This document shows, piece after piece, positions 17,806 to 28,500 of a DNA stretch of 64,000 nucleotides. Made by a program: the position numbers and the translations under genes. Each line of letters opens with the position of its first letter. The stretch's first letter is position 1. Under the pieces are notes generated by a model. That model had not been told where the DNA came from. It saw nothing but the letters and a program-made list of their open reading frames with translations, and made no database searches. The DNA is from Membranihabitans maritimus (GTDB lineage Bacteria; Bacteroidota; Bacteroidia; Chitinophagales; Saprospiraceae): the NCBI RefSeq assembly GCF_021729145.1, contig NZ_JAJSLW010000010.1, positions 124,001 to 188,000 on the forward strand, read 5' to 3'.

Positions 17806-19572
17806 ATGAAAATGAAAAATCGAAATACTTATATCATCCTTATTATTGTTTTTGCCGGTCTGCTATTTTCTTCATGTGGGGAAGAACGATTAAAACCTAA
17901 GCCCAAATCATTTTTTACGCCTGAAAATGTATATACGGATCAGGAAGGTTTTGAGTCTATTTTAACTACTTTGCGTAAGAATATAAAACAGGAGCACAGT
18001 GGTGGGCTCCACTGGATTGCAACAGAGTTTGCCGCCTCTGATTTGGGGTCGCCATGGTCGCAACTTGATTTTTTTAATTTAACCCCAAGTACATCACAGT
18101 ATTATCCTTTCCTCAGTATGTTTACGGATGTATATGAATTTATTAAAAATGCGAACGTCGTTGTTTCGAGGATTGATAATATCGAATGGGAGAGCCAGGA
18201 TGTGAGGAATCAGATTTTATCGGAAGCGTTATGGCATCGTGCGTATTGGTATTATAGACTGGTTCATACGTATGGAGATGTTCCATTTATTGGTTCTGAA
18301 ATTGAAGAAGTAAAATTGGATTTTCAAACTCATAGTAGAACCGCCATACTTAATAAATTGCAGGAAGATCTGGAGTTTGCGGAAAACTGGTTGCCGGAAA
18401 GTGTAGGTCCGGGAGGAATATCAAAATATGCAGCCTTGCATTTGTTGACTAAGGTATATTTGGCGGATCAGGAATTTGATAAAGCAATTGAAGCTTCTAC
18501 CAAAGTGATTGAAGGTCCGTTTGCCTTGATGGATGAAAGGTTTGGGATCGATGCAGATGATCCACTGCGCAATGTGATTTGGGATTTGCACAGGCCTAAG
18601 AACTTTAACCTATCACAAAATACAGAAACAATCCTGACATTTGTGGATCGATATGAAGCCCCACCCGATGCCAGATCCGGAGGATTATTTACGATGCGTT
18701 TATATAATCCGCAATGGATGCAGGCACAAACCCGGGATAGTGAAGGAAAGCCCGGAATGGTGGCTGATGGACTGCAGTATGATTCTTTGGGAAGAGGAAA
18801 TGCGAATGTGCGTCTTACTGCAAGTTATCAATATCATATATGGAAATATAAAGATCAAAACTGGAGAAATACTACAGACTTGAGGAGGGCTGATATTAAT
18901 TGGGTGGATATTGATGAGTTGCGGTATAATAATCCGGAGTCGGTGGATTATGGAAAAGTGGTGAACCCGGAATATTTTGCCCAACAATTGGATACCTTCA
19001 AACACTTATATGCCATACCCCATTACATAATGTATGTGCCTATGGACGATGCGGAGGCACGACCCGTCGGAGGGAATGGTGATTGGTATCTCTTTAGATT
19101 GGCAGGGACGTATTTACTTCGGGCAGAAGCGTATTATTGGAAAAACCAATTAGCAGAAGCGGCAGCTGATATAAATGTCGTCCGGTCCAGGTCGCAGGCA
19201 TTGAATATCACTCCTGATGAAGTGACCATTGACTTTATTTTTGATGAGCGGGCACGTGAGTTATTTGCTGAAGAACCGCGTCATTCAGAACTAGTAAGAG
19301 TTTCTTATATTTTGGCAGGACTGGGGGAAATGGGATATTCTGAAGGCAATTTTCATGAGAATAATTATTATTTTGACCGGGTAATGGCGTACAATAAAAC
19401 GTATGAACAAGATATTACACTATTAGGTAACACCGCTAATATGGCACCGTTTCATGTGTTGTGGCCTATTCCGGATAGAATTATTACAGCCAACACTTTG
19501 GCTACGATTAACCAAAATGAAGGTTATGATGGAGTTGAAAATAATGTTCCACCCCTTGAGACCATTGAATAA
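17806..19572 (+). CDS. SusD/RagB outer-membrane lipoprotein
   Basis: The protein has 588 residues. A lipoprotein signal peptide ends in LLFSSC, with cysteine at about residue 25. Family features include VYEFIKNANVVVSRIDNIEW, ILSEALWHRAYWYYRLVHTYGDVPFIG, SKYAALHLLTKVYLADQEFDKAIEASTKVI and the C-terminal FRLAGTYLLRAEAYYWKN with DERARELFAEEPRHSELVRVSYIL, ending in WPIPDRIITANTLATINQNEGY. It serves as the surface lid and ligand-binding partner of the preceding SusC. The rich aromatic content suits carbohydrate binding, but no specific ligand can be named. Confidence 0.95.
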   Translation: MKMKNRNTYIILIIVFAGLLFSSCGEERLKPKPKSFFTPENVYTDQEGFESILTTLRKNIKQEHSGGLHWIATEFAASDLGSPWSQLDFFNLTPSTSQYYPFLSMFTDVYEFIKNANVVVSRIDNIEWESQDVRNQILSEALWHRAYWYYRLVHTYGDVPFIGSEIEEVKLDFQTHSRTAILNKLQEDLEFAENWLPESVGPGGISKYAALHLLTKVYLADQEFDKAIEASTKVIEGPFALMDERFGIDADDPLRNVIWDLHRPKNFNLSQNTETILTFVDRYEAPPDARSGGLFTMRLYNPQWMQAQTRDSEGKPGMVADGLQYDSLGRGNANVRLTASYQYHIWKYKDQNWRNTTDLRRADINWVDIDELRYNNPESVDYGKVVNPEYFAQQLDTFKHLYAIPHYIMYVPMDDAEARPVGGNGDWYLFRLAGTYLLRAEAYYWKNQLAEAAADINVVRSRSQALNITPDEVTIDFIFDERARELFAEEPRHSELVRVSYILAGLGEMGYSEGNFHENNYYFDRVMAYNKTYEQDITLLGNTANMAPFHVLWPIPDRIITANTLATINQNEGYDGVENNVPPLETIE

Positions 19573-19592
19573 TTAATCAAAAATTAGAAGTT

Positions 19593-21038
19593 ATGGATCC
19601 GAAAAATAATAACAGAAGAGATTTTTTGAAGCTGACCAGTTTGTCTGGGATGGGGCTTGTAGGGGCTCAATTTATTACGGGATGTGCCAATTCGGAAGCG
19701 CAATCGACAGAATCCGAGGATTCCGTGGTGAAGTTGGCTCAAAGAAAATATAATCAATCGTTTAATATGTGTGGGTATGGAGCCCCAGCGATTCCTACTG
19801 TGAGAATAGGATTTGTAGGTCTGGGTAGCAGAGGACCTGGAGCTGTAAAACGAATGAGTTATTTGGAAGGGGTGGAAATAAAAGCCCTTTGTGATGTGCG
19901 ACCTGAACAGGCTCAAGCGGCCAAAGATTTATTAAAGGGTACAAATCACGATCCGGAGTTGTATACTGACGGGGAGGATGCATGGAAAATGATGTGTCAG
20001 CGCGAAGATCTGGATTTAATTTATATTGCAACACCATGGAGCCTGCATACACCAATGGCCGTTTATGCCATGGAGCAAGGAAAGCATGCGGCCACAGAAG
20101 TTCCAGCTGCTACTACTCTCGAAGAATGCTGGCAACTGGTTGAGACTTCGGAACGGACCAAAAAGCATTGCTGTATATTGGAAAATTGTTGCTACGATTT
20201 TTTTGAATTGCTGACACTAAATATGGCGCGCCAGGGGTATTTTGGAGAGATTTTTCATGGGGAAGGTGCCTATATTCACGACATATTGGATGCCTTTGGT
20301 TCAAGAAAGCGTTTTAATAGTTGGCGCCTAAGACAAAATATGGATCGAAGGGGAAATTTATATCCCACACATGGTTTGGGGCCAATCTGTCAGATAATGA
20401 ATGTAAATCGTGGGGATAAAATGGATTATTTAACCTCTACTTCTACTAATGACTTCATGATGGCTGCCAAGGTTAAAGAATTAGCTGCTGAAGACGAAAG
20501 TTTTGCTGAGTTTGATGGTAAAGAATTCCGGGGCAATATGAATACGTCTGTTGTTAAGACCCATCAAGGCAAGACCATTATGATTCAACACGATGTATCC
20601 TCACCAAGACCGTATTCACGTATTCACTTAATAAGTGGTACTAAGGGGGCCGCAAGAAAATGGCCACTTCCGGGAAAGATTGCATTAGGACATGAAGGAT
20701 GGCATTCTGAAGAAGAAATGAAGAAAATAGAAGAACAATATACACCGGAAATGGTGAAATTATTAGGTGATATGGCTCGAAAAGCTGGAGGTCATGGAGG
20801 AATGGATTTTTTGATGGATTGGCGGTTAATTGATTGTTTAAGACATGGACTTCCACTGGACCATGATGTGTATGATGCGGCTTCGTGGAGTGCTATCTTT
20901 CCATTAAGTGAATGGTCTGTAAATAATCGTTCCGCACCCATTGACTTCCCTGATTTTACGGGTGGTGCCTGGGAAAACAATGCTCCTGTAGATAAATCCC
21001 TTAAGAATGGTGTTTCTACAGGTGTAGTAATTTCATAA
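19593..21038 (+). CDS. Gfo/Idh/MocA-type oxidoreductase, glycoside hydrolase family 109-like
   Basis: This 481-residue protein has a Tat-type leader NNRRDFLKLTSLSG followed by a lipobox-like ITGC. A Rossmann NAD-binding domain starts at VRIGFVGLGSRGPGAVKRMS and continues with EIKALCDVRPEQAQAAKDLL, DLDLIYIATPWSLHTPMAVYAMEQGKHA and TEVPAATTLEECWQLV. The segment CCILENCCYDFFELLTLNMARQGYFGEI followed by EGAYIHD is characteristic of GH109. These enzymes use tightly bound NAD+ to oxidise the sugar transiently and release alpha-N-acetylgalactosamine or related sugars. The tyrosine and histidine of EGAYIHD match the conserved active-site block. It lies 20 bases after susD2 and is the only recognisable glycosidase of cluster 2. 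True specificity needs assay. Confidence 0.88.
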   Translation: MDPKNNNRRDFLKLTSLSGMGLVGAQFITGCANSEAQSTESEDSVVKLAQRKYNQSFNMCGYGAPAIPTVRIGFVGLGSRGPGAVKRMSYLEGVEIKALCDVRPEQAQAAKDLLKGTNHDPELYTDGEDAWKMMCQREDLDLIYIATPWSLHTPMAVYAMEQGKHAATEVPAATTLEECWQLVETSERTKKHCCILENCCYDFFELLTLNMARQGYFGEIFHGEGAYIHDILDAFGSRKRFNSWRLRQNMDRRGNLYPTHGLGPICQIMNVNRGDKMDYLTSTSTNDFMMAAKVKELAAEDESFAEFDGKEFRGNMNTSVVKTHQGKTIMIQHDVSSPRPYSRIHLISGTKGAARKWPLPGKIALGHEGWHSEEEMKKIEEQYTPEMVKLLGDMARKAGGHGGMDFLMDWRLIDCLRHGLPLDHDVYDAASWSAIFPLSEWSVNNRSAPIDFPDFTGGAWENNAPVDKSLKNGVSTGVVIS

Positions 21039-21256
21039 CACCTAAATCCATACCTGCTCCATGAAATAACTTTCAGGATAAGTTTGCTTGTATACCTATG
21101 AAATGATATATTTTTTAATCCCTGGAATTAGGTGGTTTTTGGGGTTTTAGATATTGTTCTTTAAGTAAAAATCAATACATTTAGTCTTTAAAAATAAACT
21201 AGTTTAGACGATTTTAATGCCTGTTTTCATTCCCATTAATCTAATACCCAGCTACC

Positions 21257-22927
21257 ATGACTACAATTGACTATATTATTCTTTTTAGCTACTTTATTGG
21301 TGTAGTCCTTTTCGGATTGTGGATTTCAAGGCAGGTGAAAAGTAGTGATTCGTACTTCAGGGGGAACAGGAAATTTAAGTGGTGGATTATGATGGGGCAG
21401 GCTTTTGGTACTGGGACCCATGCGGAAATGCCTGTAGCTCAGGCGGGAGTGACTTATCATTTGGGCTTTGCGACGATTTGGTACCAATGGAAAAATATGC
21501 TGATCACCCCATTTTATTGGTTGTTGGCACCCTTCTACCGGAGAAGTGACAAAACCACAGTAGGGGAAATCCTGGAAGAAAGGTATGGTAGAAGAATTGG
21601 ATTAGTTTACTCTATATTCGCCATACTTTTTTTCGTCTTTAATATGGGGGCGATGTTGCAGGGGGCTGCTAAAGTTATTTCGGTAATCAGTGATGGACTT
21701 CTTTCACCTAATCTCGTCGTTATATCCATGACAGTGGCTTTCATTATTTATAGTTTTGCCGGGGGATTATTGGCTGCGGCATACACTGATTTTTTTCAGG
21801 CCCTCCTTATTATTGTACTATCTATTATGCTGATCCCACTTGGATTGAATGAAGTGGATGGTTTTTCAGGGATGAAAGAGGTGCTTCCTGAAGACTTCTT
21901 TTATTTATTGAGTGATGCGAGTGGAATTAATAGTTTTACCCTGGCGATGTTAGCTGTAAATGGATTTGTAGGGATCACCGCCCAGCCTCACATGGTGTCA
22001 ATGTGTGCTACGGGAAATACTGAGCGATCGGGAAGAATTGGACAGACATTTGGTTCGATGGTGAAGCGAATGGTGACGATTGGCTGGGCGTTGACGGGGT
22101 TAATTGTCGCCGCATTGGTGATTAAAAACGGGGACGTACTGGAAGACCCTGAAATGGCATTCGGTTATGGTGCAAGGGAATTGCTAGGACCAGGGCTAGT
22201 GGGACTTATGTTTGCCGCAATAGTGGCTGCAAATATGTCAACGTGTTCAACATTTATGGTAAATAATGGAGCTCTTTTTACGCAAAATATTTACAAAGAG
22301 TATATTAATCCTGATGCTCCGGATAAAAAGCTATTATCGATGGGGCGATATTCCGGATTGGTATTGTCCCTGGTAGCGGCATTGTTTGCATTGAGTATCA
22401 AAAATGTCCTTCATGCCTTTTTATTTACCGAGACCATAGCTGCGTTTGTAGGTATTATATTTTTAGGAGGTATTGTTTGGAAGCGCGCAAATCGATACGG
22501 TGCTGCAGCAGCATTATTAGTTTCATTGACCAGTTATTACGGGATTAATTATTTCAACACAGGGGAATTGGTGTTGGTGTATAAATGGGAACCGGCACCG
22601 TTTGGCTGGGCTATGTTACTGGGATTTTTCTCTTTTTGGTTGTTTAGTGTACTTACCCGACGTGAAGATACCAACAGAATGGAAGCCTTTTTTGATAAGA
22701 TGAGGCGAAGATCTGATGTCGAAGAAGTGGATGAGAATGGCAAACCTCCTTTGGGTGCAGAATCCGGACACGATTTAATTTTGTTGGATTTGCCGGGTTG
22801 GTTGAAGAAAGAACGTTGGAATAATTTCTTTACCCGGTATCGTGAGGATTTGGTAGGATTTGCATTGGGATGGATATTTATCGGTGTGATTATATTATTC
22901 GCCTGGGGGATTTTACAGATCAAATAG
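21257..22927 (+). CDS. Sodium:solute symporter (SSS family)
   Basis: This 556-residue inner-membrane protein has about 13-14 hydrophobic helices. The N-terminus (TIDYIILFSYFIGVVLFGLWISRQVKSSDSYFRGNRKFKWW) is typical of the SSS/SGLT family, with helix 1 followed by the SSxxYFxGxR loop. Later helices carry FAGGLLAAAYTDFFQALLIIVLS and GLVGLMFAAIVAANMSTCSTFMVNNGALF, the conserved helix-8 region. A charged cytoplasmic insert at about 470-510 precedes the last helix, a feature of Bacteroidota homologues that sit beside oxidoreductases. It would bring the monosaccharide or derivative released by the GH109-like enzyme into the cytoplasm using the sodium gradient. It is 218 bases downstream on the same strand. 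Confidence 0.92.
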   Translation: MTTIDYIILFSYFIGVVLFGLWISRQVKSSDSYFRGNRKFKWWIMMGQAFGTGTHAEMPVAQAGVTYHLGFATIWYQWKNMLITPFYWLLAPFYRRSDKTTVGEILEERYGRRIGLVYSIFAILFFVFNMGAMLQGAAKVISVISDGLLSPNLVVISMTVAFIIYSFAGGLLAAAYTDFFQALLIIVLSIMLIPLGLNEVDGFSGMKEVLPEDFFYLLSDASGINSFTLAMLAVNGFVGITAQPHMVSMCATGNTERSGRIGQTFGSMVKRMVTIGWALTGLIVAALVIKNGDVLEDPEMAFGYGARELLGPGLVGLMFAAIVAANMSTCSTFMVNNGALFTQNIYKEYINPDAPDKKLLSMGRYSGLVLSLVAALFALSIKNVLHAFLFTETIAAFVGIIFLGGIVWKRANRYGAAAALLVSLTSYYGINYFNTGELVLVYKWEPAPFGWAMLLGFFSFWLFSVLTRREDTNRMEAFFDKMRRRSDVEEVDENGKPPLGAESGHDLILLDLPGWLKKERWNNFFTRYREDLVGFALGWIFIGVIILFAWGILQIK

Positions 22928-23140
22928 GGAGAACTGCATCAAGTTGGTTTTTGGTAAATGGTAGGCGGCAGACCGGGCTTCAAGACTTATGATGTGAACA
23001 CTGAAATCACCTTAGTTCCCAATATCGCAAAAAGTTCGGTGTTTAGATCCCGAGGAGTAATATCTAATGCAAAAAAGTGGAGGTAACTTTTTCTCTTGTG
23101 TTAAGCATCTATGGAATAATTTCGCTGCGACAGTGGAGAA

Positions 23141-24325
23141 TCAATATAAAAAGCCGAACAGCCATAAAGGAACTTTATTTCCTATACTTTCTTCGATATC
23201 ATCAGCAGCTATATAGGCATTTGGAATACCTATGATTTGTTTCTTTGTTTTGGATGCCCCCCCTATTTCGAATATATAGGTATCATCTATCATGAAATCT
23301 CCATATTTTGGTGATGTGACAGAATGAAGAACCTGAAGTTGATTATAAAAAAATGTTTCTCTCAGATTCCCTACATTGGGTTTCCCTTCTGCCAGGGGGT
23401 AAATAAGATTAGGGTTTTGCAAAAAGATTTTTTCAGGTTTTTGCAAGTGACTTACACCTTTCGTTTCACGTTTTAGTAAGAGCAATAAGCCTGCTTGCAT
23501 TAATACATCCAAAAGTTTGAGTAATGAATTTCTCGGGATGTCAAGCTTGCGAGATAATTTATTGATATTCGGTGTGAAAGGGACGGATTGACTGATTACA
23601 TATAGTAACTTTTTCATATTCCTTAAGGAAGAATAATTCATATTAACGACAGGAGCAATGTCGACTTCGGATACAAGATTAACGGTGTCCAGGAGTTTTT
23701 GCCCGAATATTTGTTTACCTTCTTTAAAGAATGGGTAATATCCGTATTGGAGGTATGTTTTGAAAAAGGGTAGCGGTGCGAATAAATCTCTGGCTGTATT
23801 TGCTATTTGGGAATGATTATTCAGAATGGTTCCCAAATTATAAGACTCGGTTTTGATGTTGTATTCCAGTTGCAAAAACTCTCTAAATGATAACCCTGGG
23901 AGGTAGTATAGAGATGCTCTTCTCGACAAGTCTGAGTGACCTTTTTTAACTTCTAAAATAGAGGATCCGGTGACTCTGATTCTGATGTCCGAATAGCTGT
24001 CGTATATATTTTTTAGATCCCTGGACCAATATTGATATCGATGTACTTCATCCAGGTAAAAGTGACGATAGCCCATTTTATGGAGGGAATCAATTAAATA
24101 GACAAGTCGATTGCTTTCAAAATAAATGTCATCCAAACTAAGATAAATACTTTGAGATGGTGACTTTTTCATCTTTTGCAATAGCATAGTTGTTTTTCCG
24201 GTACCCCTTTGTCCCAGAATAATTACAAGGCGTTGTGTCCAGTCAACTCTGTCAATTAAAAATCGTGAAAATTGAATGGGCGTGTCCGCTACTTTTCTCC
24301 CGGATATGTTTTGCAGTCTTTCCAA
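23141..24325 (-). CDS. AAA ATPase with DUF4143-type C-terminus
   Basis: The protein has 394 residues. The ATPase domain (about 15-175) has Walker A GQRGTGKT at 38-45, Walker B HFYLDEVHRY and sensor VTGSSIL. A winged-helix-like segment with NINKLSRKLDIPRNSLLKLLDVLMQAGLL is followed by a C-terminal DUF4143 domain with YIFEIGGASKTKKQI, the conserved ExGGxxKxKKQI block. This AAA_14/DUF4143 family is widespread, highly mobile and of unknown function; some members occur near restriction or toxin loci. It shows no link to the surrounding sugar genes and is on the opposite strand, so it is probably an independent insertion. A duplicated element upstream (24363-24416) may control it. Confidence 0.88.
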   Translation of the reverse strand: MERLQNISGRKVADTPIQFSRFLIDRVDWTQRLVIILGQRGTGKTTMLLQKMKKSPSQSIYLSLDDIYFESNRLVYLIDSLHKMGYRHFYLDEVHRYQYWSRDLKNIYDSYSDIRIRVTGSSILEVKKGHSDLSRRASLYYLPGLSFREFLQLEYNIKTESYNLGTILNNHSQIANTARDLFAPLPFFKTYLQYGYYPFFKEGKQIFGQKLLDTVNLVSEVDIAPVVNMNYSSLRNMKKLLYVISQSVPFTPNINKLSRKLDIPRNSLLKLLDVLMQAGLLLLLKRETKGVSHLQKPEKIFLQNPNLIYPLAEGKPNVGNLRETFFYNQLQVLHSVTSPKYGDFMIDDTYIFEIGGASKTKKQIIGIPNAYIAADDIEESIGNKVPLWLFGFLY

Positions 24326-24362
24326 GCCGTATTAATGCTTTTTATAAATAACAAAAGTAATA

Positions 24363-24416
24363 AATGTTAAATAGAAAAAGCAAAATTTGACAATGTTAAA
24401 TAGAAAAAGCAAAATT
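24363..24416. repeat. Direct repeat pair, 2 x 25 bp, upstream of the AAA ATPase
   Basis: A 25-base element containing TTAAATAGAAAAAGC occurs at 24363-24387 and again exactly at 24392-24416, separated by TGAC. The 29-base period (just under three helical turns) and the position 38 bases before the minus-strand ATPase start suggest tandem binding sites, possibly for autoregulation. Read on the minus strand, the element contains GCTTTTTCTATTTAAC, so it could also include promoter elements. Confidence 0.75.
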
Positions 24417-24525
24417 AAACGGTCCGGTAATTTCCCTGAAAAGGGTTTTTTACTTATTTGCAATATACTGTGAGACCGGACCTTTTATGGAAAATCCGGA
24501 TAATTTTTCTCTTTGGAGAAGACTT

Positions 24526-25404
24526 TTATACCCAGTTCGTTCTCTCGAAAGCTGCCTTGTATTCGGATGGACTTCTTCCAGTGATGTTTTTAAACTGTTG
24601 GTTGAAATTGGATTGCGTTTGAAATCCGCTGGCATAACAAGCCTCCGATACCATAGCATTTTTTTCGATCAAAAGTTTGCAGGCGTAACCGATTCGTATT
24701 TCACTGACAAAATTGGAAAAAGTTTTATTGGCGTGAGCGGTAAAGTACCGGCTAAAAGACGATGGAGTCATATTGGCGATTTCAGCCACTTCTTTTAATG
24801 TGATTTTTTTATGAAAATTTTTAAGGACATAAGAATGAACCCGGTTCATACGATCTGTGTCCCCGGCATTAAAGTTATTTTGGTATTCCGGACTGGCCAG
24901 AAGTTCGATGTTTTCGATTTTTGATAATTTATTGAGAATATTGAGAAGGTGAATAATACTGTCAAAATCCTGTTTATCGACCAGTTGCAGCATATCTTTT
25001 TTGATGGATTTTGTTACACTTCCATCTATTTTTATCCCCCTGTGCGATTTATAAAACAAAGTTCTGATAAGTACTAATTCTGACTTGCCAAGTAATTTTT
25101 TTCCTACCAGATTTTCATTGAAATAGATAACAATTCCGTCGGTATTCAATGAATTATTACCCTGAAAGTATTCTGGATCACTCCGCCAAAGATGGGGCAG
25201 GTCCGGACCTGTAAAAACAAGATCACCAGGCCCGAATGTCTGGACGTTGTCTCCTACAAAACGCGTACCGGAACCTTTGAGGACAGTGAATAATTGGTAT
25301 TCCGGGTGAAAATGCCAATTAGCATCGAAGTGAGGATCTTGTAACCTTTTACATATAAATGCATGAGAATCGGGTATGGGAGATTTTGATAATGGTGCTT
25401 TCAT
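24526..25404 (-). CDS. AraC-family transcriptional regulator with cupin domain
   Basis: The protein has 292 residues. The N-terminal cupin sensor (about 15-100) has HFHPEYQLFTVLKGSGTRFVGD and FGPGDLVFTGPDLPHLW, which usually binds a sugar or metal. The C-terminal AraC DNA-binding domain (about 185-285) contains two helix-turn-helix motifs: ITLKEVAEIANMTPSSFSRYFTAH and VSEACYASGFQTQSNFNQQFKNITGRSPSEYK. It is transcribed divergently from the ThuA-fusion gene, with starts about 140 bases apart, and so is the best candidate regulator for that operon. The ATG at 25402-25404 gives normal length. Confidence 0.93.
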   Translation of the reverse strand: MKAPLSKSPIPDSHAFICKRLQDPHFDANWHFHPEYQLFTVLKGSGTRFVGDNVQTFGPGDLVFTGPDLPHLWRSDPEYFQGNNSLNTDGIVIYFNENLVGKKLLGKSELVLIRTLFYKSHRGIKIDGSVTKSIKKDMLQLVDKQDFDSIIHLLNILNKLSKIENIELLASPEYQNNFNAGDTDRMNRVHSYVLKNFHKKITLKEVAEIANMTPSSFSRYFTAHANKTFSNFVSEIRIGYACKLLIEKNAMVSEACYASGFQTQSNFNQQFKNITGRSPSEYKAAFERTNWV

Positions 25405-25545
25405 TCTTTTTTACATAAATAATTTGTCATCAAATTTAAGTAACAGTTTAATTCAATGATAAAATATAGTTTATTTTAGTGAAAATAGTGTATGTTGGTT
25501 CCGTTAATTATTTTGATATTTGTCATATTGACAATTTTGAATACA

Positions 25546-28500
25546 ATGGTGAGAATGAAAATATGTATTATTGTTTTGTTTTCTGTCTTATTGGTGGGAT
25601 GTTCTTCCAATGATGGTGAAAAGCAGGATGATCTACCTCGTCCGATTGAGGTGCTATTTCTCGGGCATGCCAGCGAACACCACGATTCCTATAAATGTGC
25701 TCCGATTCTGGTAAAAGCATTTACCAAAGATGGTATCAATATTTCCTACTCTGAAAATACGCTTGACCTAAACGATAAAAATCTGGAATCCTATGATGCA
25801 TTAATCATTTATGCGAATCACGAAGAAATAGGGAAGGAACAAGAAAAGGCGTTACTAGATTTTGTAAAAGGAGGAAAAGGATTTGTACCTATTCATTGCG
25901 CGAGTTTTTGTTTTCAAAACTCTGAAGAGTATATTGACATGGTTGGTGGCCAGTTCAAGGAACACGAGACTGGTATTTTTACAGCAGAAATAGTGGATAA
26001 TGAACATCCGTTAATGACAGATATTGATACTTTTTCCACCTGGGATGAAACCTATGTTCATCATAAACTATCAGAGGATAGGACCGTTTTGATGGAACGG
26101 GTAGAAGGGGAGCATAGGGAGCCCTGGACCTGGGTGAAAGATTATGGCGATGGAAAGGTATTCTACACCGCTTATGGACACGATGAAAGAACCTGGAATA
26201 ATCCGGGGTTTCAAAAACTGATAAAGGAAGGAATCAAATGGGTAGTTAACGATCATGTTAAGGATCTCTGGACAAAATACAACGACACTTTGCCTCAATT
26301 ACAATATGTGGAAATGGATAATATCCCTAACTATGAAAAGAGGGATCCAGCGCCACAATATCAAAAACCACTAAGTCCAAGGGAGTCCAGATTGTTAACA
26401 CAAGTCCCACCGGGATTTGAACTGAAGCTATTTGTTTCCGAACCGGATATTGTCAATCCCATATCCATGGATTGGGATGAAAAAGGCCGCCTTTGGGTAA
26501 TAGAGACAGTAGATTATCCCAATACGGTAAGGAATGATAAAGGCCAGGGGGATGACCGTATAAAGATTTGTGAAGATACGGATGGCGATGGCCGGGCAGA
26601 TACGTTTACTGTGTTTGCAGAGGGGTTAAATATTCCTACCAGTTTTACTTTTGCCAATGGCGGTATTATTGTTTCCCAGGCGCCGCAATTTTTGTTTTTG
26701 AAAGATACGGACGGTGACGATAAAGCAGATGTAAAGGAAGTGCTTATGGAAGGTTGGGGTACTTTTGATACCCATGCCGGTCCTTCCAATTTGCAATATG
26801 GATTAGATAACCGGATATGGGGGACGGTGGGGTATTCAGGATTTGAGGGTAATATTGATGGGGAAGAGTTAAAATTCAGGCAAGGTTTTTATAGCTTTAA
26901 TAAAGATGGGACTGAGTTGGAAGTTTTGACTTATACAAGTAACAATACCTGGGGGCTTGGATTCTCCGAAGGGAATTCGGTTTTTGGATCCACAGCAAAT
27001 AATACACATAGTGTTTTTATGGGTATCCCGAATAGATATTACGAAGGAATTGAAGGAATCAGGCCTTTTGGAAGCGCAAAGATTGATGGACATTATGCAA
27101 TGCATACCGCTACTGATAAAGTCCGACAGGTAGATGTTTTTGGGGGATTTACAGCCGCAGCCGGACATCGATTTTATACGGCCCGAAAATATCCAGAAGA
27201 ATATTGGAATAAATATGCATTTGTATGTGAACCTACGGGGCACCTGGTACACATCGCAAGAATTGAAAAGGAAGGCGCTGGTTATATTGAAAAAGATGGT
27301 TGGAATCTGGTCGCCGGAGCTGATGAATGGTTTTCTCCGGTGGAGGCTAAAGTGGGTCCCGATGGAAATGTATGGATAGCAGATTGGTATAATTTTATCG
27401 TTCAGCATAATCCTACACCATCTCCGGATCGCGGAGGATATCAGGCAGAAAATGGGGATGGGAATGCCTATGTAAATCCCCTCCGGGACAAAGAACACGG
27501 TAGAATATGGAGGTTGGTACAAAAAAGTGATAAGCAGGGAAATAAATTAGAGTTAAGTAAAGAAGATCCGCAGGAGCTTATACATGAATTGAATAATTCC
27601 AATATGTTTTGGCGGACAACTGCGCAAAGATTGCTGGTAGAAAGAGGGGAAATTGATGTTGAAGATGATTTGGTTAATATGGTGGCCAACCAGGAATTGA
27701 ATGAAATTCATCAAAATCCCGGTGCATTACATGCATTTTGGGCATTGGAGGGTTTGGGGTATTTTGCATCGTTAGGAGAGGATAATGTTAGGTTGTTACA
27801 AGATGCATTGAACCATGCCTCCGTCCCTGTTCAGCGAGCAGCGATTCAAATCCTGGAAAGATTTGACAGGGGAAAGAAAGTTTTATTGGAAAGTAATGTT
27901 TGGAATGACTCGGACCCAGAGGTGAGGCTCGCAGGAATAATCAGTCTTGTAGGAATGAAGGAAAATCCTGATATAGGAATGGAGTTGTTTAATATGTATG
28001 GAAATGATCCTAAGGTGGTAGAAGATGAATGGCTCTCTCAGGCGTTATATCTTGCCGCTGCAAAACACAAATCCGGATTTTTAAAAGGGTATGTCATTGA
28101 AAATGGTAAGTTTGATGGTTCTGGGTTAAGCGAGGAAGAAAAAACAGAATGGTTGAATAACTTTCTGCTTAATTATTGGAGTGATGATATTGATTTTGAA
28201 GTTGCCAGCATCAAAAAGGGAAGTTCAGCAGCTACAGAATCATTTGAGGTTGGAGTGATTCAAAATGAAATGAAATACGATGTATCTGAGATAGAGGTGA
28301 CGGCCGGGGCGTCGGTAGAAATTACTTTTAGCAATCCGGATTTCATGCAACACAATCTGGTGATTGGTGAAATGGGTGCCTTGCAGACCATCGGGGCTGC
28401 TGCTGATAAAATGGCTTTGGATCCGGATGGGGCTGAAAAACAGTATGTACCTGACATCGATGAAGTCTTGTTTTCTACTCCATTGGTCAATCCCGAAGAA

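Noticed and set aside
26869-27522. 217-codon minus-strand frame inside the ThuA fusion gene
   Set aside because: It is antisense to a continuous, well-conserved propeller domain and shows no domain itself.
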